Both the position numbers and the translations under genes were made by a program. Source: Bulleidia sp. (GTDB taxonomy: Bacteria; Bacillota_I; Bacilli_A; Erysipelotrichales; Erysipelotrichaceae). Taken from it: a stretch of 17,293 bases of DNA. The notes under the pieces are model-generated. The model saw nothing but the letters and a program-made list of their open reading frames with translations. It made no database searches and was not told the origin of the DNA. The stretch lies in assembly GCA_016293365.1 (NCBI GenBank), contig JAEDEK010000025.1, positions 1-17,293 of the forward strand, given 5' to 3'. Positions 1 through 6,705 of this stretch are shown here, in pieces; position 1 is the first letter of the stretch, and each line of letters begins with the position of its first letter.

Positions 1-1
1 T

Positions 2-112
2 ATCGCAGAAGCTGATCAACTTAATATGGCTGTTCTGTTATCATACAGGCAGTCTTCTTCTGAAATGAAACGATTGCTGGTGAATCATAGAATGTCCATT
101 AATATTCTGTAG
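2..112 (+). CDS. Possible C-terminal end of an upstream gene (partial)
   Basis: The frame starting at base 2 stays open for 36 codons to a TAG at 110-112, while the other two forward frames stop sooner. The encoded tail includes ADQLNMAVLLSYRQSSSEMK and ends in NHRMSINIL. I do not recognise the family. It could be the last residues of a protein that begins before the window, or simply a chance open frame. There is no clear terminator between it and the next gene at 285, so the two may be co-transcribed. Confidence 0.4.
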   Translation: MAEADQLNMAVLLSYRQSSSEMKRLLVNHRMSINIL

Positions 113-284
113 CTGGTATCGAGAAACCATAAAAAAGCAGACTGATATTATTCCTGTTGAGAAATGGGAATGTGAACTTGCTGGTCATATAACTGACAGA
201 TGATATGACATGTTCCAAACCTTGGAAAAGAAAACCGGTTGATCTGTTTCCTGTTAGAATGTTCATATATTCTGGAGTATTTCT

Positions 285-1124
285 ATGAAAAATAATGATC
301 TTAAACTGCTTGTTGCTGATATTGACGGTACTCTCGTTAATGAACCGCGTGAAATGATGCCGATTACCCGTGCTGTACTGAATGATCTGCATAATCGTGG
401 CATTCTTCTTGGAATTGCTTCGGGAAGGCCGATTGGAGAACACCTGTATGCACAGAAAAACGGCTGGAATCTGAATTTTGATTTTGATCTTTGGATTGGG
501 ATGAATGGAGGTCAGCTTTTTGATGTCATTCATGGTACAAGACAGGACTTTCATCCACTAGAGCCTGATACGATCCGAACGATTCTTGATATGATGGAAC
601 CGATTGGTGCAAATCCATTTATTTATGAAGGTGAGGATATGTTTTCATTGGAAGTAGATGAACAGATGTATGCCTCCATGAATCGACACTCCATACAGTG
701 TACAAAGGTAGACAGGGAATACCTGTGTCGTCAGGCAACTCCTAAAATTCTGTTCAGACTGAAAAATGCATCTGACATGCCTGCGGCAGAACAGTTTGCA
801 GCTCAACATTCTTCACCACTGTATACAGCTTTTAAAACACAGCCAACGATGCTTGAATTTCAGGATCCGCGTGTGAATAAAGGATTGGGTGTTCAGCAGT
901 TCTGCAGAGAGCATGGAATTGATGAAGAGGATGTCATCTGTTTTGGAGATATGTCCAATGATAATGGGATGATGTCTCTTCCGGGGACTTCAGTATGTCT
1001 GTGTAACGGTTCAGATGACACAAAAGCTCTGGCTGATTATGTAACTGAATATGATAATGACCACGATGGTCTTGGCCGGTGGATGCTTGATCACTGGTAT
1101 CATGATCATGGCTGGATTCTGTAA
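285..1124 (+). CDS. Cof-type HAD-superfamily hydrolase (sugar/nucleotide phosphatase)
   Basis: This is a cytoplasmic phosphatase of the Cof/YbjI-like (subclass IIB) HAD family, 279 residues, the usual length for the family. Visible motifs are motif I DIDGT at 12-16 (nucleophile D12, acid/base D14), motif II serine S46 in IASGRP, motif III lysine K199, and motif IV GDMSND at 221-226 with Mg-binding D222 and D226. Residues between about 80 and 190 form the cap domain expected for this subclass. Members usually dephosphorylate sugar phosphates, nucleotides or cofactors; the substrate cannot be read from the sequence. The start is supported by GGAG at 274-277, seven bases upstream. The C-terminus is unusually rich in His, Asp and Trp (DHWYHDHGWIL). 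It is followed by its own terminator. Family assignment is firm, substrate unknown. Confidence 0.93.
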   Translation: MKNNDLKLLVADIDGTLVNEPREMMPITRAVLNDLHNRGILLGIASGRPIGEHLYAQKNGWNLNFDFDLWIGMNGGQLFDVIHGTRQDFHPLEPDTIRTILDMMEPIGANPFIYEGEDMFSLEVDEQMYASMNRHSIQCTKVDREYLCRQATPKILFRLKNASDMPAAEQFAAQHSSPLYTAFKTQPTMLEFQDPRVNKGLGVQQFCREHGIDEEDVICFGDMSNDNGMMSLPGTSVCLCNGSDDTKALADYVTEYDNDHDGLGRWMLDHWYHDHGWIL

Positions 1125-1150
1125 ATTGTTTTGCCGGATCCGGTTTTTTT
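1112..1150 (+). terminator. Intrinsic terminator of the Cof-type HAD gene
   Basis: CTGGATTC (1112-1119) can pair with GGATCCGG (1136-1143) as an 8-bp stem with two G-U pairs and a 16-base loop, followed by seven Ts (1144-1150). The left arm lies inside the last codons and the stop codon TAA sits in the loop. A shorter alternative fold uses the palindrome CCGGATCCGG at 1134-1143. Confidence 0.55.
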
Positions 1151-1236
1151 GTAGGTATAAGGAAAATGATGATCTGTACTGTCAAAAACAGGCGGTTCAC
1201 GAGTTTTCTGTGAAATCAATCGGAAATATCTGTGAA

Positions 1237-1264
1237 TTGCATGAGAATGCGGTTAATATATATA
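1237..1264 (+). promoter_or_regulatory. Candidate sigma-A promoter for the rpiR-type operon
   Basis: TTGCAT (1237-1242), a 16-base spacer and TATATA (1259-1264). Transcription would start near 1271, directly before the palindrome at 1274-1289, leaving a leader of about 115 bases. A second TATAAT at 1349-1354 has no recognisable -35 and is a weaker alternative. Confidence 0.5.
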
Positions 1265-1273
1265 TGGGTGTAC

Positions 1274-1289
1274 CTTGTATATATACAAG
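1274..1289. promoter_or_regulatory. Perfect 16-bp palindrome, candidate operator
   Basis: CTTGTATATATACAAG is a perfect inverted repeat with no central gap. It lies immediately downstream of the expected transcription start for the RpiR-family gene, the usual position of a repressor site. The half-site TTGTATA recalls operators of GntR/TreR-type regulators, but the RpiR-family protein encoded just downstream (autoregulation) is the simplest candidate. Which protein binds is inference. Confidence 0.45.
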
Positions 1290-1384
1290 ATCTGATTGAG
1301 CTTCACCTTTGTAGTACCACTTTTCGAGCCGGTAATCATTTTCATACATATAATGACAACGGCTGTTTGTTCTGGAGAGTTAAT

Positions 1385-2161
1385 ATGATTTTTGATTATA
1401 AAAATATTAAAGCATTAAATAAGACTGAGGCTTCCATCTATAACTACATTATTCATAACATGGATAAGGTTGTTGATATGAATGTCCGTGAACTTGCCGA
1501 AAAGACTTTTGTTTCCACAGCTACCATTGTCCGTTTCACACGTAAGATGGGATGTGCAGGATTCAATGAGATGAAGGATGAACTCCGTGAGAATCTGGAA
1601 AAAAGTGTTCTTCCGGACCCGGATGCCCAACTGGATGAACTGATCCGTCAGATGACAGAATTCAAAAGCGATGGATTCAAGAAAAATGTACATAAATTTG
1701 CTATGTATATTTCCCATGCAAAGATGCTGATTTTTATCGGAGAAGGTAATAAAGGCGCAATTGCAAAATATGCCGCAAGATATTTTTCCAATATCGGCTA
1801 TTTCGCAATCGGGGTTGATGATCCGTTTTATCCTCCGGTTGTAAATCGTGGAACAGGAACGGTAGTGGTAGTTCTTTCTGAGTCCGGTGAAACTGTTTCC
1901 ATGATTGATCAGGTCAATTCCTATAAAGCAAATGATGCATGTGTCCTGACGATTACGAACAACAGGAATTCGACAATTGCCGAACTGTCTGACTGGTACC
2001 TGTTCTACACCAACCAGGAATTATGTCTTCCGGTTACATTTGATCTGTCTTCTTCTGTTCCTCTGGTGTATATTATAGAGGCAACAGCGCGTGATCTGCA
2101 GAAGACAACAGACCGGATGAGCAAACTCAAGGGGTTTGATCATCCTGCAGGAAACATGTAA
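1385..2161 (+). CDS. RpiR/MurR-family transcriptional regulator (HTH plus SIS domain)
   Basis: A 258-residue DNA-binding regulator. Residues 1-77 form the RpiR-type helix-turn-helix domain; the recognition region is around NVRELAEKTFVSTATIVRF. Residues about 104-230 form a SIS sugar-phosphate-binding domain, with the typical VVVLSESGETVSMIDQ segment followed by VLTITNNRNSTIAELSD. The family usually senses a phosphorylated sugar (amino sugar, ribose or similar) and controls its catabolic genes; no sugar genes adjoin it here, so the effector is unknown. The frame is open upstream to 1232, but ATG 1385 is chosen because GGAGAG lies at 1374-1379, the family's N-terminus begins here, and the candidate promoter falls inside the longer reading. 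A small membrane-protein gene follows after 14 bases, probably in the same operon. Confidence 0.92.
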   Translation: MIFDYKNIKALNKTEASIYNYIIHNMDKVVDMNVRELAEKTFVSTATIVRFTRKMGCAGFNEMKDELRENLEKSVLPDPDAQLDELIRQMTEFKSDGFKKNVHKFAMYISHAKMLIFIGEGNKGAIAKYAARYFSNIGYFAIGVDDPFYPPVVNRGTGTVVVVLSESGETVSMIDQVNSYKANDACVLTITNNRNSTIAELSDWYLFYTNQELCLPVTFDLSSSVPLVYIIEATARDLQKTTDRMSKLKGFDHPAGNM

Positions 2162-2175
2162 CAGGAGAGGAAAAG

Positions 2176-2556
2176 ATGATATTTCAGACAGGGATGAACC
2201 TGATTCTGATCGTTACTGCAGTCATTCTGTTTGTAATGGTCAGCAATACAATTGCACGGATCTGCCTTGTGATCGGTGGATTGCTTCTGATTGTGCTTGT
2301 GAATATTGCTTTTGAAAGACTGTTCCGAAAGAAGGATGAGATGGGAAATACTCTGCATTCCTATTATGTCTGTTTTGCGAAGGAAAAAGATAGAGTCAAG
2401 GCAAAGGAAATCATGACAAAATATGGTGAGGTCAGAAGAAAAACCTCCCGCTATGATGTGTTTACTACATCCATGACACTGCAACAGGCAAAGAACACCA
2501 TCCGTTCACATCTGAAGATTTCGGAAAAGGATTTTGAAATTTTTGAAGGCAGATAG
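2176..2556 (+). CDS. Small two-helix membrane protein of unknown function
   Basis: This 126-residue protein starts 14 bases after the RpiR-family gene, with AGGAGAGG just upstream, so it is probably translated from the same mRNA. Two hydrophobic stretches (about 8-26 and 28-46) form a tight hairpin of membrane helices. They are followed by Arg/Lys-rich FERLFRKKDE, so by the positive-inside rule the roughly 75-residue C-terminal part should be cytoplasmic. That part is charged and predicted soluble; it has a short region ending in SLEKD-like acidic residues (KISEKDFEIFEGR). I do not recognise the family and assign no function. The linkage to a SIS-domain regulator is the only contextual clue. 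A strong terminator follows directly after the stop codon. Confidence 0.8.
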   Translation: MIFQTGMNLILIVTAVILFVMVSNTIARICLVIGGLLLIVLVNIAFERLFRKKDEMGNTLHSYYVCFAKEKDRVKAKEIMTKYGEVRRKTSRYDVFTTSMTLQQAKNTIRSHLKISEKDFEIFEGR

Positions 2557-2584
2557 ACATCTGGAAACAGGTGTTTTTCTTTTT
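2557..2584 (+). terminator. Intrinsic terminator of the rpiR-type operon
   Basis: ACATCTG (2557-2563) pairs with CAGGTGT (2568-2574) across a GAAA tetraloop, followed by TTTTCTTTT. The stem has one G-U pair and begins at the base after the TAG stop codon. Confidence 0.85.
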
Positions 2585-2830
2585 GTATGTATGTTGATTT
2601 CAGTACATAAAATAGTTCACAAAATATGAATACCCGATATTAACATGGAAAATCCATGAACTTTTGAAAATTATGAAAAGCAATTTCAAGAAGTTCACAA
2701 TTATGCATAAATATCGCTGAATTCAGTATTTTTGAATGGGGATGAGAAGTTGAATTTTCATGGTCCTATGAACTGTTTTACAAATTGAAACGAAAAAGTG
2801 AATTTTTAGCGTCGTATCTTTCGAACATTG

Positions 2831-2839
2831 TGGTATTAT
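2831..2839 (+). promoter_or_regulatory. Extended -10 promoter for the SSB-like gene
   Basis: TGGTATTAT matches TGnTATAAT with one mismatch. The -35 region is poor, as is common for extended -10 promoters. The predicted start is near 2846, giving a leader of about 45 bases. Confidence 0.5.
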
Positions 2840-2890
2840 ACTGTTGTTTCATAAAAGGTAAGCGACATAGAAAGGAAAATAGTCATCATT

Positions 2891-3382
2891 ATGCCAGAAA
2901 AGCACAAGGATTATTTTGCGTTTGAAACAATCAGAGATCACGAACAGAAGATTGTATGTTATTACGTCACCATGATCGGGACGATTGAAGATGAGGGTAT
3001 TGTTCATCTGCGAAACGACCTCGGAGAAAATGAAGATCAGAAAATGGCCTTTGGAAGATTATCCGTATACAATCAGGATCGTAAGATTTCCAATCTGTTA
3101 CGTGAGCTGAACTGCCGCGACTATCGTCATGAACATAATGACGAGGGTTCCAGAGATATCATCTCTTTTACGGCTAAGGATTGGCGCGCTGACGAAGCTT
3201 TCGGGTTTGAAGAAGGAGATCGTATTCTGATTCAGGGTAAGGCATATCTCCGCCAGAATAATGAGGAGAAGTACCCGGGCAGACTACCTGAAATTTCTAT
3301 TACAACCTCAGGTATCTTCAGGCTGGGCAGACTCAGAAAGGTTCACAAGAGTATCAACCAGGGATTAATCCCACAGAAGTAA
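2891..3382 (+). CDS. Divergent OB-fold protein, possibly SSB-like
   Basis: A 163-residue soluble protein. The segment from about 88 to 146 resembles the second half of a bacterial single-stranded-DNA-binding OB fold: DIISFTAKDW (SSB proteins have a similar strand ending in W), then FEEGDRILIQGKAYLRQ (compare the SSB pattern KGxxVxVxGxLxxR), then a strand ITTSGIFRL. FGRLSVY at 54-60 could be an earlier strand. There is no acidic DDxxPF-type C-terminal tip; the tail is basic (RKVHKSINQGLIPQK), unlike canonical SSB. It could therefore be a specialised nucleic-acid-binding protein, and the SSB link is by pattern only. AAGGA lies about 13 bases before the ATG, a slightly long spacing. It is a single-gene unit between its promoter and a strong terminator. 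Confidence 0.8.
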   Translation: MPEKHKDYFAFETIRDHEQKIVCYYVTMIGTIEDEGIVHLRNDLGENEDQKMAFGRLSVYNQDRKISNLLRELNCRDYRHEHNDEGSRDIISFTAKDWRADEAFGFEEGDRILIQGKAYLRQNNEEKYPGRLPEISITTSGIFRLGRLRKVHKSINQGLIPQK

Positions 3383-3388
3383 GAAGAT

Positions 3389-3436
3389 TGTGCATATGTC
3401 GTTTCCTGTTTCAGGGCTCATATGCACAGTTTTTTT
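3389..3436 (+). terminator. Strong intrinsic terminator between the SSB-like gene and MYG1-GNAT
   Basis: TGTGCATATG (3389-3398) pairs perfectly with CATATGCACA (3419-3428) around a 20-base loop, followed by G and seven Ts (3430-3436). It ends only 17 bases before the next start codon. Confidence 0.88.
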
Positions 3437-3453
3437 AAGAAAGGAAGCATCAA

Positions 3454-4935
3454 ATGAGAAAACATCTCAACATATACACGCACAACGGTCTGTTTCATGC
3501 AGATGATGTATTTGCAGCTGCAATGCTGTCACTGATTACAGAGGATATCAATATTGTCCGCGATGGAGAAGAAAACATTCCGGAAGGAGATGACTGGATT
3601 GTATTTGATATCGGAGGAGGCCATCTGGATCACCATACACCGGAAAACAAGGAGAACAACGGGACTCATCCGAATACCGACATTCCTTATGCTTCCTGTG
3701 GACTTGTCTGGAAAGAGTATTATCAGGAGATTCTCAAGGAAGAGAACTGTCCGGAACGTTATGTGGAAACCGTCTATCAGAAAATGGAAAAATCACTGAT
3801 TCTTGGTATCGATGCGGCAGACAACGGCTTTAACCCGATAAAGAATGCACTTGAATCGATGCCGAATATCCCCTCTGATCAACAAAGAGAACTCATTGCG
3901 CAGGGAAATATTCCATTTACTCTGACGCAGATCATCAAGGATTTCAACCCTACCTGGGAATCTGATCGTGATATGGACGAGGCATTTATGGATGCCATGT
4001 CATTTGCCAAAGACATTTTCCTTAACCGTCTTGATTCCATCATTGATGCACTGGATGGTAAGGACTATATTCTCAATCACATTGATTTTTCGGCAGAACA
4101 TATCATGATTCTGGAACAGTTTGCACCATGGCAGGGTGTTGTTACTTCAGAATCACGCAGCAATCCGAAAGCACAGGACATCTGGTATGTGGTATCTCCT
4201 GCATTACGTGGGGGATGGAATGTGCAGTGTGTACTTGATAATCCCGATGATAGAGTATCCTATCGCCATCCATTGCCACAGAGCTGGTATGGTCTTCGTA
4301 ATGAAGAACTGCAGGCAGCAAGCGGTGTTGCAGATGCCCGTTTCTGTCATCCATCCGGTTTCCTTGCTGGTGCCGATTCTCAATCAGGTGCATTGCAGAT
4401 GGCATACAAGGCAATTGGAAACACAAAAATGAAATCTTCAGATATTCAGCTTGTGCAGTATCTGGATCAGAAAGAGCAGGCATGCCGTCTGATCGCAGGA
4501 TTCTGGCATGACCATAACGGTTATGACCAGACACTGCAGGAAGCAGAAAACAACCTGAAGGAATGGACACAGGAAGAGCACCTGTTCCTGCTTGTTCTTC
4601 TTCAGGACACCTATATCGGTTTTGCTCATCTGGGGAGCCGTGGCGGAAACATTGACTGGCTGGAAGATCTGTATATCTGTAAGGAATACCAGAGGCATGG
4701 TTATGGACACCGTGTTGTATGTATGGTGGAACAGATGGTCAGGACGTGGTCTGATTCCATGTATATTGAAGCAGCAGCAAGAAATAAAGATGCAGTCAGG
4801 CTGTATCATTCCCTTGGTTTTGATGTTCTGAATACCATCACAATGCGAAAGGATTTCAAACCTCAGGATTTTGAAACAGCTGCTCAGGAAACCATTGACG
4901 GCATGATATTTCAGGTAAGAAAGGTCAGAACATGA
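3454..4935 (+). CDS. MYG1-family (UPF0160) protein fused to a GNAT acetyltransferase domain
   Basis: 493 residues in two domains. Residues 1 to about 322 are a MYG1/UPF0160 domain: N-terminal YTHNGLFHADDVFAA (5-21), FDIGGGHLDHH (51-61), ILGIDAADNGF (116-126) and the C-terminal signature FCHPSGFLAG (297-306). MYG1 is related to DHH phosphoesterases, the Asp and His residues are its presumed metal ligands, and eukaryotic MYG1 is reported as a 3'-5' exoribonuclease. Residues about 331 to 467 form a GNAT domain with the acetyl-CoA loop YQRHGYGHR (412-420) and IEAAARNKDAVRLYHSLGF (438-456). MYG1 proteins normally end near residue 330, so the GNAT part is an extra domain. The RBS is AAGGAAG at about 3440-3446. 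The acetyl acceptor is unknown. It converges with the minus-strand DegV gene. Confidence 0.92.
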   Translation: MRKHLNIYTHNGLFHADDVFAAAMLSLITEDINIVRDGEENIPEGDDWIVFDIGGGHLDHHTPENKENNGTHPNTDIPYASCGLVWKEYYQEILKEENCPERYVETVYQKMEKSLILGIDAADNGFNPIKNALESMPNIPSDQQRELIAQGNIPFTLTQIIKDFNPTWESDRDMDEAFMDAMSFAKDIFLNRLDSIIDALDGKDYILNHIDFSAEHIMILEQFAPWQGVVTSESRSNPKAQDIWYVVSPALRGGWNVQCVLDNPDDRVSYRHPLPQSWYGLRNEELQAASGVADARFCHPSGFLAGADSQSGALQMAYKAIGNTKMKSSDIQLVQYLDQKEQACRLIAGFWHDHNGYDQTLQEAENNLKEWTQEEHLFLLVLLQDTYIGFAHLGSRGGNIDWLEDLYICKEYQRHGYGHRVVCMVEQMVRTWSDSMYIEAAARNKDAVRLYHSLGFDVLNTITMRKDFKPQDFETAAQETIDGMIFQVRKVRT

Positions 4936-4955
4936 TCTTTCTTTTATCTGAAAAA

Positions 4956-4976
4956 CACCTGTCATTCTGACAGGTG
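4956..4976 (-). terminator. Perfect hairpin terminating the degV-type gene
   Basis: CACCTGTCA (4956-4964) and TGACAGGTG (4968-4976) form a perfect 9-bp stem with a 3-base loop between two convergent genes. On the minus strand it is followed by TTTTTC, a proper terminator for the DegV gene. On the plus strand no T-run follows directly, so it may only weakly stop MYG1-GNAT transcription. Confidence 0.85.
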
Positions 4977-4980
4977 GGGA

Positions 4981-5850
4981 TCAGGTATTTTTTGTACACG
5001 GTTTGTTGGCAAACCAGGCACAGATGACTGCTTCCGGTCCGGCATAGGTTCCGATTGTACTGCCGCATATACTGATCGGAAAGGAATCTGTTTTTCCTTC
5101 GTACAGTGGTCTGGAGTCAGCAATATATTTCTGAAGACGACGGTCGGAAAGCCCGGAATATGCCAATGCATAAGGCATGTCAAAGCGGATGCCGCCACTG
5201 TTTACGACCTCCTGGATCAGAAGATTATTGCCGGATCTTGAGCCTCTTGCCTTACCGATGACTTCAATCTGTCCACCTACAGCCTTGATGACCGGACGAA
5301 TGCCGAGCAGTGAACCGGCAATCGACGCCGCTTTTGAAATACGGCCTCCTTTTTTCAGATATTCCAGTGTATCAAGAAGCGCGATGATATGAATATACTT
5401 CTTCTCATCATTCAGGATGGTTTCCATCTCCAGCAGTGTTCTTCCTTCATCACGCAGCTGGCAGGCACGCTTTACCAGAAGCTGTTCTCCGATGGAAGCG
5501 GAAAGGGAATCGATTACAACAACATCTTTCTGCGCCTGCTGTGCAGCCAGCAGAGCATTCCGATGGGAACCGGAAAGACGTGATGTAATTGTGATGATCA
5601 GAGCCTGATTGCCTCTTTGCTTAACGCTGTTTACGGCTTCCTGATACGCATATGGAGAAATCTGGGAAGTTTTCGGAAGCTCTGTTTCTTCGATCAGTTT
5701 CTCATAGAATTCTTCTGCGGACAGACTGACACGGTCAAGATAATCGGTATTACCGATTCTGACAACAAATGGAAGCAGAATGAGATTCATCTGCTGTGCC
5801 TGCTGCACGGTCAGATCACATCCGGAATCGACGATGATTTCGATAGCCAT
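4981..5850 (-). CDS. DegV family fatty-acid-binding protein
   Basis: 289 residues, normal length for DegV/FakB-type proteins. These bind a fatty acid in a cleft and, in FakAB systems, present it to the kinase FakA for phosphorylation. Seen here: EIIVDSGCDL at 4-13 with the conserved serine S9, the PKTSQISPY loop at 59-67 (T61 and S62, typical carboxylate contacts), ITSRLSGS at 88-95, LEYLKKGGRIS at 162-172, and the C-terminal STIGTYAGPEAV. The frame extends seven codons upstream, but ATG at 5850 is chosen because AAGGAG sits eight bases before it and DegV proteins begin at this point. It stands alone; no fakA-type kinase is visible here. Whether it is FakB or a paralogue cannot be decided. 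Confidence 0.93.
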   Translation of the reverse strand: MAIEIIVDSGCDLTVQQAQQMNLILLPFVVRIGNTDYLDRVSLSAEEFYEKLIEETELPKTSQISPYAYQEAVNSVKQRGNQALIITITSRLSGSHRNALLAAQQAQKDVVVIDSLSASIGEQLLVKRACQLRDEGRTLLEMETILNDEKKYIHIIALLDTLEYLKKGGRISKAASIAGSLLGIRPVIKAVGGQIEVIGKARGSRSGNNLLIQEVVNSGGIRFDMPYALAYSGLSDRRLQKYIADSRPLYEGKTDSFPISICGSTIGTYAGPEAVICAWFANKPCTKNT

Positions 5851-5892
5851 GTTTTTTACTCCTTGTAACATTCACGTAAAGAATGCGTATGT

Positions 5893-5921
5893 ATTCTATA
5901 TCAATATGTTTTTCAAGACAA
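5893..5921 (-). promoter_or_regulatory. Sigma-A promoter of the degV-type gene
   Basis: Reading the minus strand, TTGTCT (5921-5916), a 17-base spacer, and TAGAAT (5898-5893), which has one mismatch to TATAAT. The transcript would start near 5886, leaving a leader of about 36 bases containing AAGGAG. Confidence 0.6.
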
Positions 5922-5950
5922 ACAATATTTTTTGTCAAAAAAAGAAGGAA

Positions 5951-5979
5951 TGGACGAAATGGGACAGATAAGGCATAAT
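5951..5979 (+). promoter_or_regulatory. Candidate promoter for the YjjG-type gene
   Basis: TGGACG (5951-5956), a 17-base spacer, and CATAAT (5974-5979). The expected start is near 5986, the A of the best ATG, which would make the mRNA leaderless. An alternative is an upstream promoter with translation from ATG 5959, which has AAGGA nine bases before it. Confidence 0.4.
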
Positions 5980-5985
5980 TGTTGC

Positions 5986-6705
5986 ATGGCAATAAAACTG
6001 ATACTAATGGATATCGATAACACGCTGCTTGAATTTGACGCTTTTGTCAGGCAGTTTCTCGATGAGACGTTTTCCCGATTTGAGGGATTTGAGAAGAAAG
6101 GCGATCTGTATGAAATCTTTCATGCCAACAACCAGAAACTGTGGCAGAAGCTCGAACAGGGGGAAATTACTATGGAACAGCTTCAGGCAGTGCGCTGGGG
6201 AATGATCCTGGAAAAACTCGGTATTGATTTTGATGGAATGGAAATGGAACGGATGTTCAAGGCTGCCATGCACGAAAGCACGATTATCACACCTGGTGCC
6301 ATGGAAATGTTACATGCACTGTCAGAAGACTACGTTCTTGCTACCGCATCCAACGGACCATATGAACAGCAGGTATACAGAATTAATAAGGCAGGTATGG
6401 GACAGTATTTCCGTTATCATTTCATTTCGCAGGATATCGGGTATTCCAAACCGGATCCACGCTTCTTTGAAAAGGCAAGAAGTCTGATGAAAGAAACATA
6501 TGAAAATGATGAGATACTGATTGTCGGAGATTCTGCTTCTTCTGACATGCAGGGTGGGATCAATGCCGGCATACATACATGTTACTTTGATCGTGAAAAC
6601 AGAGGCAATACCGGTGGATATGATCTTTGTGTCAATGATCTGCGTCAGATTGCAGAAAAACTGGAGGAATTGAAACATGCAGGAAATCAGACTGAACAGG
6701 CTTGA
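5986..6705 (+). CDS. YjjG-family HAD hydrolase (noncanonical pyrimidine nucleotidase type)
   Basis: 239-residue HAD subclass IA phosphatase of the YjjG type, which hydrolyses nucleoside monophosphates, including noncanonical pyrimidine nucleotides, and so cleans the nucleotide pool. Motif I is DIDNT (D9, D11), motif II TASNG with S122, motif III lysine K155 in YSKPDP, and motif IV VGDSASSD (D182, D187). The stretch GDSASSDMQGGINAGIHTCY is especially YjjG-like. The helical cap lies between about 18 and 95. The ATG at 5986 matches the family N-terminus; the frame is open to 5932, and ATG 5959 (adds nine residues, better RBS) is a real alternative. Its last 29 bases overlap the next gene, suggesting translational coupling. 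Confidence 0.9.
   Translation: MAIKLILMDIDNTLLEFDAFVRQFLDETFSRFEGFEKKGDLYEIFHANNQKLWQKLEQGEITMEQLQAVRWGMILEKLGIDFDGMEMERMFKAAMHESTIITPGAMEMLHALSEDYVLATASNGPYEQQVYRINKAGMGQYFRYHFISQDIGYSKPDPRFFEKARSLMKETYENDEILIVGDSASSDMQGGINAGIHTCYFDRENRGNTGGYDLCVNDLRQIAEKLEELKHAGNQTEQA

Larger units (their letters stand above)
2557..2890. other. AT-rich intergenic region with repeated AGTTCA/TGAACT hexamers
   Basis: This 334-base stretch has no plausible gene. After the terminator it is AT-rich and holds the hexamer AGTTCA, alternating in orientation, at 2614-2619 (+), 2657-2662 (-), 2692-2697 (+) and 2769-2774 (-). It also contains a perfect hairpin, CATGGA-AAA-TCCATG, at 2644-2658. An extended -10 promoter lies near its right end and serves the gene at 2891. 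Confidence 0.5.

Noticed and set aside
99..554. 151-codon open frame on the minus strand across the start of the Cof-type HAD gene
   Set aside because: It overlaps a clear HAD gene on the other strand, has no ribosome binding site or recognisable domain, and its sequence looks like a shadow of the plus-strand codons.
1051..1299. 82-codon plus-strand frame between the HAD and RpiR-family genes
   Set aside because: It starts inside the HAD gene, crosses its terminator and the candidate promoter, and shows no RBS or domain.
2610..2700. GTTCACAA repeats read as Rex-type operator halves
   Set aside because: Rex sites are dyads of the TTGTGAA-N4-TTCACAA kind; only single half-sites occur here with no matching arm at the right spacing.
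4956..4976. Hairpin as a fully bidirectional terminator
   Set aside because: A T-run follows directly only on the minus strand; on the plus strand the stem is followed by GGGATCAGG, so I assign it to the degV-type gene alone.
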